Notes under the pieces: model-generated
What the model was told of the DNA's origin: nothing
The model's database searches: none
The model's input: the letters and a program-made list of their open reading frames with translations, nothing else
DNA from: an uncultured bacterium
GTDB taxonomy: Bacteria; Muiribacteriota; Ozemobacteria; Ozemobacterales; Ozemobacteraceae
Assembly: GCA_937949615.1 (NCBI GenBank)
Contig: CALEDQ010000008.1
Location: forward strand, 248,001-312,000
Length of the DNA stretch: 64,000 bases
Reading direction: 5' to 3'
In this document: in pieces, positions 44,201 through 52,028 of the stretch
Layout of the letters: every line of letters begins with the position of its first letter
Numbering within the stretch: position 1 is the first letter of the stretch
Translations under genes and position numbers: made by a program

Positions 44201-44216
44201 GACTGACTAGTCAGTC
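44201..44216. promoter_or_regulatory. Palindromic operator, likely TetR binding site
   Basis: GACTGACTAGTCAGTC is a perfect 16-bp palindrome placed two bases after the -10 box, over the expected start of transcription. This is the usual site for an autoregulating TetR-family repressor. Confidence 0.75.
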
Positions 44217-44242
44217 TCGTATTTTTTTGAAAGATTTATCAT

Positions 44243-44818
44243 ATGGCACGCAAACCGACCAAACAAGACCTGCTGCTCGAAGCCGGCCTCGACATCTTCT
44301 ACGAAAAAGGCTTCGACCGCGCCACGATCGACGATATCGTCAGTCGCGCCAACTGCGGCAAAGGCACATTTTATCGTTACTTTACCAGCAAAGAAGCCCT
44401 TTTTGACGCTCTCGAAAACCGTTTTCGCGACTATCTTCTTACCGAACTCGAAACCTGCTGCCCCTACACCATGCCCCCAGCTGAATTCATGCAGGCAGCC
44501 ATGCAGATCACGATCAGGATTTTCAAACAACACCAGCGCCTCGGCCTGGTTAAGTTTGCCCGCGACCAGCAGACCGGCGACCGCGCCGAAAATTGCCACC
44601 CAAAACACCTTCCAAGCATCGTATACCTGCACAAATACCTGCAGCAACAGATCGAAAAGGGTAAAATCAAACCTTTCAAGCCAGAAACAATAACTTCTAC
44701 CCTTTTTGGCGCCGCCCATTTCTATCTTTTCCGCGACTACAAACTCGGCCTGCCTGTCACCAGTCAGGAACTCGAAGAAACCGTCGAAATCATTCTCAAG
44801 GGAGTACTGCCACAATGA
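44243..44818 (+). CDS. TetR-family repressor of the efflux operon
   Basis: This gene encodes 191 residues. The N-terminal helix-turn-helix reads ATIDDIVSRANCGKGTFYRYF (in two parts around 27-47), as in the family. The C-terminal ligand/dimer domain follows. It overlaps the TolC-like gene by four bases (ATGA) and is preceded by a perfect palindrome at the transcription start. It probably represses its own operon and responds to a substrate of the pump. Confidence 0.93.
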   Translation: MARKPTKQDLLLEAGLDIFYEKGFDRATIDDIVSRANCGKGTFYRYFTSKEALFDALENRFRDYLLTELETCCPYTMPPAEFMQAAMQITIRIFKQHQRLGLVKFARDQQTGDRAENCHPKHLPSIVYLHKYLQQQIEKGKIKPFKPETITSTLFGAAHFYLFRDYKLGLPVTSQELEETVEIILKGVLPQ

Positions 44819-46173
44819 TTCACCGCAAACTGATTCCCGCCCTCATGCTTTTCTGTCTGCCCATGACCACTGGCTGGTCAGCCAACCTTTCAGAGCTGGC
44901 TCAGACAGCGCTTTCGCGCAACCTCAGTCTGCAGATTTCCGATCTGGAAATCGAGCAAAGTTCTATTGAAGAAAAAAAGGCATTCAACGCAATGGTTCCT
45001 GACGTTAATTTCAACGTCAGCAAAACCCACAAGGATTTTAAGGACGATTATCAGAAAAAAAGTCCGACCAGTATCGATAACATGCTTAGTTACTCGCTCA
45101 AATTGACTCAGAGCTATCCTGGCCTCGGCCGAATCCCGATGATTCAGCGTGAAATCACCGCCCTGAGATCAGATATTAAGAAAACCTACAAGGAAAACCA
45201 GAAAATCAAGGTGCTGCGCGATCTGACCCGCATCTACTTCAAGATGGTACGCGACCAGGAACTGATGAAAATTCACGAAACCGATCTGATTCTCATTGGC
45301 GAACTGATGAAAGTTGCCAAACTCAATGAAGAACTCGGGCTGGTACTGCACAACGACATTCTCAGAATCGAAGTTGAGCAGTTGAATTCTAATTCAGAGC
45401 TGGTCAAAGCCCGCAACAGTTTTGGCGACCTGAAATACGATCTCGCCGCCGTTCTCGACATTCACAACCCAGAAGAAATCAAGCTCGACCTGGCAAAGGG
45501 CCTCAGATTCGCGCCGGCCAGCCATACCACCGAAAGCCTGCTTCCCGACCTCTTCAAGATCGATAATGACATCAATCTCGCCCGCACCGATCTGCAGATT
45601 CTCAACAAAACGGTAAGATCGGCCCGCAGCGCCAATCTGCCAACCCTGACCATCGATGCATCATACAACCACGGCCGCAAACTCGGCCCGATCGAAGGCA
45701 CCCGTGACTTTGCCACCACCTTCATTCTCAGCACGCCCGTCTATAATGGCAATGACATTGAAAATGCCGTCAGACTGGCACAGAAGTCAGAAGAAATAGC
45801 GAAACTGCGCATAGAAGACCTTTCCAATACCAAGAAAGCCCTGCTTGAAAAGGCAGTCGCCGACTACAACGAAGCCCTTTCCCGCATCAGCTTCGCCGAA
45901 AAAATGGTTGAACAGAGTATTGAAAACATGCGCATCGTGTTTACCCGCTATCAGGAAGGGGCCTCGTCGATCGTCGAGCTCATCGATGCTCAGCGCCTGC
46001 TGACCAACTCGTCGCAGACCGCGATCAAAGCCTTTTATGACGAACGCGAGCGCCTTGCCGAAATTCTGCTGCTGCTGCACCGGTTTGACGAACTGTTCAA
46101 TCTCGACCAGAACGCCTCGGTTCTCAACACCGACTTTCTCATGCAAACTCTGAAACTTGGAGAAAACAAATGA
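44815..46173 (+). CDS. TolC-like outer membrane efflux protein
   Basis: This gene encodes 452 residues. A signal peptide (1-23) is followed by the OEP fold. Its duplicated helical hairpins are visible as long helices with LSQTALS-type starts (here LAQTALSRNLSLQISDLEIEQ split over 25-45). The C-terminal region has YQEGASSIVELIDAQRLLT, a TolC family hallmark. It forms the outer-membrane channel for the RND pump encoded downstream. Its end overlaps the MFP gene by four bases (ATGA). Confidence 0.9.
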   Translation: MIHRKLIPALMLFCLPMTTGWSANLSELAQTALSRNLSLQISDLEIEQSSIEEKKAFNAMVPDVNFNVSKTHKDFKDDYQKKSPTSIDNMLSYSLKLTQSYPGLGRIPMIQREITALRSDIKKTYKENQKIKVLRDLTRIYFKMVRDQELMKIHETDLILIGELMKVAKLNEELGLVLHNDILRIEVEQLNSNSELVKARNSFGDLKYDLAAVLDIHNPEEIKLDLAKGLRFAPASHTTESLLPDLFKIDNDINLARTDLQILNKTVRSARSANLPTLTIDASYNHGRKLGPIEGTRDFATTFILSTPVYNGNDIENAVRLAQKSEEIAKLRIEDLSNTKKALLEKAVADYNEALSRISFAEKMVEQSIENMRIVFTRYQEGASSIVELIDAQRLLTNSSQTAIKAFYDERERLAEILLLLHRFDELFNLDQNASVLNTDFLMQTLKLGENK

Positions 46174-47246
46174 AGCCTCGAATCATCGCCTGCCTTTTCT
46201 CTCTGCTGCTGTCTTCTGTTGCTGTTTTCGGACAAACCAGTGTTGTAACCGTCAAACCACAGTCAGGAACAATCAGAAAACTCCTGCAATTCACCGGTGA
46301 AACAAGACCCGTCGTCGAAGCCTACGCCGCCGCCGACGTCAATGGCCCCGTTTCGCAGATCATGGTCGAAGACGGGCAGAAAGTCGCGCTTAACCAACCC
46401 CTCGGCAAAATCGACGAGATTCGCTTCGCCATTACCCTGCGCCAGATGGAAGCGGCGCTCGAACGTGCCAAACAGCAGCTGCAGGATGACGAAAAAGATT
46501 ACGAACGCAACAAAACCCTGTTCGACAGCAAGGCGATCACCCAGAAGAGCCTCGACGCCGCCCTTACCAACTACATCAAAGGTAAAACAACGGCAAAGCA
46601 GGCGCAGGCCGATTATGACAAGGCAAAACTCGATCTCGACCGCTGTGTCATCAGATCACCAATCGCAGGCTATTTCGTCGACCGCTCGATCGAACTCGGC
46701 CAGGCGATGGCCCGCGGCCAGAACATGGGTAAAGTCATCGATCTCGATGATATCTACGTCGATGCCCGCATACCTGAATCTGAAATCAGAAATATCAGAA
46801 AAGATCAGAAATGTCTTATCGAAGACAAATATGAAGGTATCGTCGAGCATATCGATCTCTACGCCGACAATTCACGCTCCTTCAAAGTGCGCATAAGAGT
46901 GAAAAACCCCGATCTGTTTTTCCGGGGCAATATGTTTGTCAAAGGGCACATTACCCTCGAACAGTTCGACAATGCACCACTCTTTCCGTCACAGGCCATT
47001 CGTAATTTCCGTGGCGACCTCTACGTCTTTACCGTCAAAGACGGCAAAGCAGTGCGCAACAAAATCAATCTGATCGCTCAGGAAGGCGAATCGAGCTATG
47101 CCGACCCGATGGGTCTCGACAGCGAAATCATCACCGTTGGTCAGGACAGCCTCGACAACGGCAGTGAAGTCATTGTCAGAAACAATGGAAATGGCAACGA
47201 CAATGGTCACCAGAAACCAGTCGACGGCGATGCCGCAAACAAGTGA
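46170..47246 (+). CDS. Periplasmic membrane fusion protein (RND adaptor)
   Basis: This gene encodes 358 residues: signal peptide (1-21), a lipoyl-type barrel (AAADVNGPVSQIMVEDGQ), a long alpha-hairpin (about 80-150, ALERAKQQLQDDEKDYERN) and a second lipoyl half with VIRSPIAGYFVDRSIELGQ. The beta-barrel part follows. It bridges the TolC-like channel and the RND pump. The tail is Asn/Gly-rich. The gene is 15 bases ahead of the pump gene. Confidence 0.9.
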   Translation: MKPRIIACLFSLLLSSVAVFGQTSVVTVKPQSGTIRKLLQFTGETRPVVEAYAAADVNGPVSQIMVEDGQKVALNQPLGKIDEIRFAITLRQMEAALERAKQQLQDDEKDYERNKTLFDSKAITQKSLDAALTNYIKGKTTAKQAQADYDKAKLDLDRCVIRSPIAGYFVDRSIELGQAMARGQNMGKVIDLDDIYVDARIPESEIRNIRKDQKCLIEDKYEGIVEHIDLYADNSRSFKVRIRVKNPDLFFRGNMFVKGHITLEQFDNAPLFPSQAIRNFRGDLYVFTVKDGKAVRNKINLIAQEGESSYADPMGLDSEIITVGQDSLDNGSEVIVRNNGNGNDNGHQKPVDGDAANK

Positions 47247-47261
47247 ACCTGAAAGAGTAAT

Positions 47262-50200
47262 ATGAGCATACCAAGAACATCAATCAATCGCCCCATCTCG
47301 GTTACCATGCTGATGCTTGGCATGGCACTGATCGGCTTCGGTGCCTTTCTCACCTTCAACGTCGCGCTTTTCCCCAATATCGATATTCCGGTCGCTTTCG
47401 TACAGGCCCCCTACCCCGGCGTCGATCCTGCCGAAATTGAAACCATCGTCACTAAAAAGATCGAAGACGAAATCAACTCGGTCGAAAATATCGATAAAAT
47501 CGAATCCTACTCCGCCGAAGGTTATTCGCAGACGGTAATCAACTTTAAATTCGGCACCGATCTCGATCTGGCCGCCGTCGACCTGCGCGCCAAAGTTGAC
47601 CAGGCAAAGCGCAACCTGCCCCGCGACATGGAACAGGTAACGGTTTCGAAGGTTGACATCAACGCCTTTCCGGTTCTGAATATTGCGCTTGGCGGCAACT
47701 ACGATCTCGTCGAACTGCGCCGCATCGCTGACCGCGAAATAAAACCGGCTTTTCAGCAGATCAGCGGCGTCGCCAACGTCGAAGTCAAGGGCGGTCTGCA
47801 GCGCGAAATCAGGGTCAAAATCAGCCCTGAACGCATGCTCGCTTATGAACTGACCATCGATGACGTAATCACTGCCGTCAGCAAAGACAATCAGAATACG
47901 CCGCTTGGCAATATCAACGAAGGTTCTTTCAGATACCTGCTGCGCTCGGAAGGGCAGGTCTAAAACCCGCAGCAGCTTGGCAACATAATTATCAAAGAAA
48001 TCAACCGCCGGCCGATCTATCTGTCAGAAATAGCCACGATCGATGATCAATACAAAGAAATAGAATCAACTTCGCGCATCAACGGGCAGCCTTCGGTTAC
48101 CCTCGAAATCAAAAAAACTGCCGACGCCAACCCGGTTCTCATATCTGATGCTGCTCAGGCGTTGATTCCAAAGCTTGAAGAAAAATACAAGGGCCGCCTG
48201 ACCATCATCGTCGGTAACGATCAGACCGGCTTCATCAGAGACACCATTCAGATGGTTAAAGATAATGCTCTGGTGGGCGGGCTTCTGGCAATCATTGTTC
48301 TCTTCATCTTTCTGCAGAACTATCGATCGACTTTCATCATCGGAACCAGTATCCCGCTGGCCATCATTTCAACCTTCGGCTTCCTGTCGTTCCATGAAGA
48401 CATTTCGCTCAACCTGATGACTCTCGGGGGGCTCGCCCTGGGCATCGGCATGATGGTCGACAACGCCATCGTCGTCATGGAAAACATCTATCGTTTCTAT
48501 GCCGAAAACCCGCAGGGCGATCGCATAGAACTGGCAACCAAAGCCTCAGAAGAAGTTTTTATGCCGGTTCTCGCTTCGACCGCCACCACAGTTGCGGTTT
48601 TTCTTCCGATCGGCTTTGTGCCGGCAGTGGTTGGTGAGATCTTCTTCAACATGTCACTGGCAATTATCTATTCGCTGCTGGCATCGCTTCTGGTAGCAAT
48701 CACCTTTCTGCCAATGCTCTGCTCAAGATTTCTCGTGCTCGATGGCCTTTTCATTGAAACGATCATCGTGAGAATGTACAAAGCTCTGGCTCAGTGGGCG
48801 CAGAAGCATCCGCTCAAATCGATTACCGCTTTTATCAGTCTGTTCTCCCTGCCGGCTATCGGCTTCTATTCTGGTCTGAAAAATCCGGCAGTTATCAGTC
48901 TGCTCGAAAAAACACCACTGGCCGGGCACGCCTTCAGTCCAGGCTTTGACAGTCTTTTCGCTTCAGCTGCAATTATTCTGACCATTCTGCTGCTGCCTCT
49001 TGTAATCGCCGCTCTTTTCAAGGCATTCAACTTTCTCACTGCGAAAATCCTTTTTCCGATCATTGACGGCCTGATTATGAATGTTCTTCGCGGCCTGTAT
49101 CTGCAGGTTCTCAAAGCGCTGCTGAAACACTGGTATCTGCGCCTGGCATACTGCGCGGCAATCTTTGCCCTGTTTCTCATGGCAATCTTCAACCAGCCGG
49201 CGATGAGCTTTTTCCCTGACATGGACCGCGGCGAAATGACCATCGAGTTTGAAACCCCTGAAGGCACCAGTGTCGAAAAAACCGACGAAATCACGAAACA
49301 GATAGAGTCGGCTCTTCTGCAGATACCCGAAATCAGCAAAGTCATCACCAACTCGGCCGTCGGTAAAGGCACCCTGGCGGTCAAACTGACCCCCAAAAAA
49401 GAGCGCACCAAAGCGACAAAAGATATTATCGACCTGGTTCGCCCGCAGGTCGACATTATCCCCGGCATCCGCACCATCGACTACAAAGAGCCCAAAATGG
49501 GCAAACCTTCGCGCGGCAAATCGATTCAGATCGAAGTCATGGGCGACGACTTCGAAGTTATCGAAGAGATCTGCCTGCAGGTCTACGAGCGAATAAAAGA
49601 CATTCCCGGTCTTAAAGATCTCGACAACGGCATCAAAACAGGGCGCCCCGAATTCAGACTGGTTTTTGACCGCGAAAAGATCCGAGATATGGGCCTCAGT
49701 CTCGTTAAGATCGCCGAAATGGCCCGCAGCCATGTTTACGGCACCCTCGCCGGCAAATACCGCGAGAACAACGACGAATTCGACATTCGCGTCGAAGCTG
49801 CCGACCTTTCGAAAGATAAGATCGCCAAGCTCAAAGACCTCGAAATCTCACTCGAAAAGGGAAAATTCATCAAACTCGGTCAGGTGGCGAAGTTTCTGCC
49901 TGCCACCGGTTACAGCGTCATTGAGCGCAAAAATATTGCGCGCCGTCTCATCGTGCAGGCCAACCCCGATGAACGCCCTATCGGTGCAATTACCAACGAT
50001 ATCAATGAAAAGATCAAAGATATCAAAATGCCTCCGGGTTACGTTATCAACTTCGGCGGCGAAAACGAAGAAATGGTCAAGGCCTTCAAATATCTTGCCG
50101 TTGCCCTGCTCGCCTCGGTTCTTCTCGTTTACATGATCATGGCTTCGCAGTTTGAATCTCTGCTCTACCCGTTCCTGATCATGTTCACGATTCCACTGTC

Positions 50201-50615
50201 ATATATCGGCGTTGTGGCTGGTCTGCAGATCATGGGTTTTGCCTTCAGCGTCACCGCAATGATCGGCATCATCATGCTCGCCGGGATCGCCGTTAACAAC
50301 GGCATCATCCTTATCGAGTTCATTCTGCAGCGCCGGCGCGAGCTGAACGAAAGCGATTTCGATGCCGCCATGGCCGCCGGCAGCCTGAGATTCAGACCGA
50401 TTCTGATGACAATGATGACGACTCTTCTCGGGATGTTTCCTCTGGCAATGGGCATTGGCGCTGGTGCAGACTTCTACCAGCCGCTGGCAATATCCGTTTC
50501 AGGCGGCCTGCTGGTCTCGACAATGATTACCCTGACGTTCGTTCCGACCATCTTTATCATGGCCGAAAATATTATCAGCTTCATCAAATCATTCATGGCT
50601 GATTTTACCAGATAA
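47262..50615 (+). pseudogene. RND (HAE1/SwrC-like) efflux pump gene interrupted by an in-frame TAA
   Basis: The whole frame would encode about 1117 residues and is one continuous reading frame, apart from a TAA at 47961-47963 (codon 234). Codons after it continue the RND protein without shift (NPQQLGNIIIKEI, then RPIYLSEIATI). Upstream parts are typical (FPNIDIPVAFVQAPYPGVDPAE). Later motifs include GMMVDNAIVVMENI in helix 4. The pump would use proton motive force to expel drugs or other amphiphiles through the MFP and TolC. Either the pump is inactivated by a recent nonsense change, or the base is an assembly error. All the rest of the operon is intact. There is also an insertion with two extra helices between helices 6 and 7. 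Confidence 0.85.
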
Positions 50616-50637
50616 TCCACAGGCAGATTTACAGCTG

Positions 50638-50668
50638 AAGCGGGGGTTGCACAACCCCCGCTTTTGTT
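50638..50668 (+). terminator. Terminator of the efflux operon
   Basis: AAGCGGGGGTTG (50638-50649) and CAACCCCCGCTT (50652-50663) form a 12-bp inverted repeat closing a very short loop, with TTTTGTTGT after it. It separates the pump gene from arcA. Confidence 0.85.
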
Positions 50669-50712
50669 GTACACTGTCTGCCCACAGATTAGAGAAACCA
50701 AAAAGGATGACT

Positions 50713-51963
50713 ATGAAATCACAGCAGAATAAGTTTGACGTATCGATCAATTCAGAAATCGGCGAACTCGAAGGTGTTATTCTGCACACACCCGGCCTCG
50801 AAATTGAAAACATGACCCCCGGCAATGCCGAGCGCGCACTTTACAGCGATGTTCTCAACCTCTCGGTCGCGTCACTCGAATATGACCAGCTGCGTATAGT
50901 TCTCGAAAAACATACAAATGTTTTTCAGGTCAGAAAGCTTCTTGAACAGGTTCTTCACAATTCCAAGGTCAGAGCCAGTCTGATCGAACGCATCTGCCGC
51001 AACGAAAACGCCCTCGAAATCATGCCCGAACTGCAGGCCATGAAAGAAAAAGAACTTTGCCGCTGCCTGCTCGAAGGCGTTCTGATGAAAAAAGACAACC
51101 TTTCACGCTTTCTCAGCAACGAACGCTACTCGCTGCGACCTCTGCACAACTTCTTCTTCACCCGCGACCTCTCAGTCGTCATCAATGACTGGGTAATGAT
51201 TGCCCGCATGGCAAACAAAGTCAGAAGCCGCGAAGCCATGATCATGGAAGCAATTTTCGATTACCATCCGATGTTTTCGGTTAAAACCCTCAATATGCAG
51301 GCCGTCGAAACTGCTCACATAGAAGGCGGAGACGTGCTCGTAGCCAGAGATGACATTCTGATTATCGGTATCGGCGCCAGAAGCACACCTGAAGCCGTCG
51401 ATCTGCTGGTCGAACATTTCAAAGCTCTTAAAAAACCTCAGCATATACTCGTTCAGGAACTTCCTCTGATACCTGAATCTTTTATTCATCTCGACATGGT
51501 CTTTACTCTGCTCGATCATGACACCTGCATGATTTACGAACCGGTCATCATGCAGCCGAACCGCTATAAAACAGTATTGATCAGCATCGATAATGGCCAG
51601 GTCAAAATCTCGGAAGAACGCAACCTGCTGACTGCACTGGACCGGCTCGGCATGCCGATGATTCCGATTCTCTGTGGCGGAACCTCCGACTCATGGATTC
51701 AGGAACGCGAACAGTGGCACAGCGGCGCCAACTTCTTCGCCATGGGCCCCGGCCGCATCATCGGCTATCGTCGGAATATCAACACGATCGAAGAACTTGA
51801 TCGCAAAGGCTTTGCTATTATCGATGCCACCGACGTCGTAGAAAACAAGGTCGATCTCAATCGTTACGGCCGTTGCGTCATCACCATCGACGGTTCAGAG
51901 CTGGCGCGCGGCGGCGGTGGCTGCCGCTGCATGACCATGCCCATCCGCCGCAAACCGGTTTAA
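50713..51963 (+). CDS. arcA: Arginine deiminase
   Basis: I choose ATG 50713 (416 residues) with AAAAGG six bases upstream; this length fits the family (about 410-420). Catalytic motifs are all present: FTRDLS, HIEGGD, REQWHSGANFF and GGCRCMTMP with the nucleophile Cys406. The enzyme hydrolyses arginine to citrulline and ammonia in the cytoplasm. No ornithine carbamoyltransferase, carbamate kinase or arginine antiporter gene is adjacent, so energy generation by the full pathway cannot be inferred from this window. Other uses include acid tolerance or arginine degradation. Confidence 0.95.
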   Translation: MKSQQNKFDVSINSEIGELEGVILHTPGLEIENMTPGNAERALYSDVLNLSVASLEYDQLRIVLEKHTNVFQVRKLLEQVLHNSKVRASLIERICRNENALEIMPELQAMKEKELCRCLLEGVLMKKDNLSRFLSNERYSLRPLHNFFFTRDLSVVINDWVMIARMANKVRSREAMIMEAIFDYHPMFSVKTLNMQAVETAHIEGGDVLVARDDILIIGIGARSTPEAVDLLVEHFKALKKPQHILVQELPLIPESFIHLDMVFTLLDHDTCMIYEPVIMQPNRYKTVLISIDNGQVKISEERNLLTALDRLGMPMIPILCGGTSDSWIQEREQWHSGANFFAMGPGRIIGYRRNINTIEELDRKGFAIIDATDVVENKVDLNRYGRCVITIDGSELARGGGGCRCMTMPIRRKPV

Positions 51964-51984
51964 CCTGAAGTTTTCAAAGTCTGA

Positions 51985-52013
51985 TTGGCAAACAGTCTCT
52001 GACATGAGATAAT
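51985..52013 (+). promoter_or_regulatory. Promoter of the tandem SpoIIE phosphatase genes
   Basis: TTGGCA (51985-51990) and GATAAT (52008-52013) are separated by exactly 17 bases, with a leader of under 20 bases. GAGAGG precedes ATG 52029. Confidence 0.6.
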
Positions 52014-52028
52014 GATCAGAGAGGTTAT

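Larger units (their letters stand above)
43849..44242. other. Gene-free interval with the TetR promoter-operator
   Basis: 394 bases between divergent genes. The right end holds the TetR promoter and palindrome. The remainder is AT-rich without a supported gene; a 63-codon frame at 43986-44177 has no ribosome site. Confidence 0.5.

Noticed and set aside
47961..47963. Reassigned stop codon as the explanation for the internal TAA
   Set aside because: Other intact genes in the window end with TAA and TGA, so the normal code is in use.
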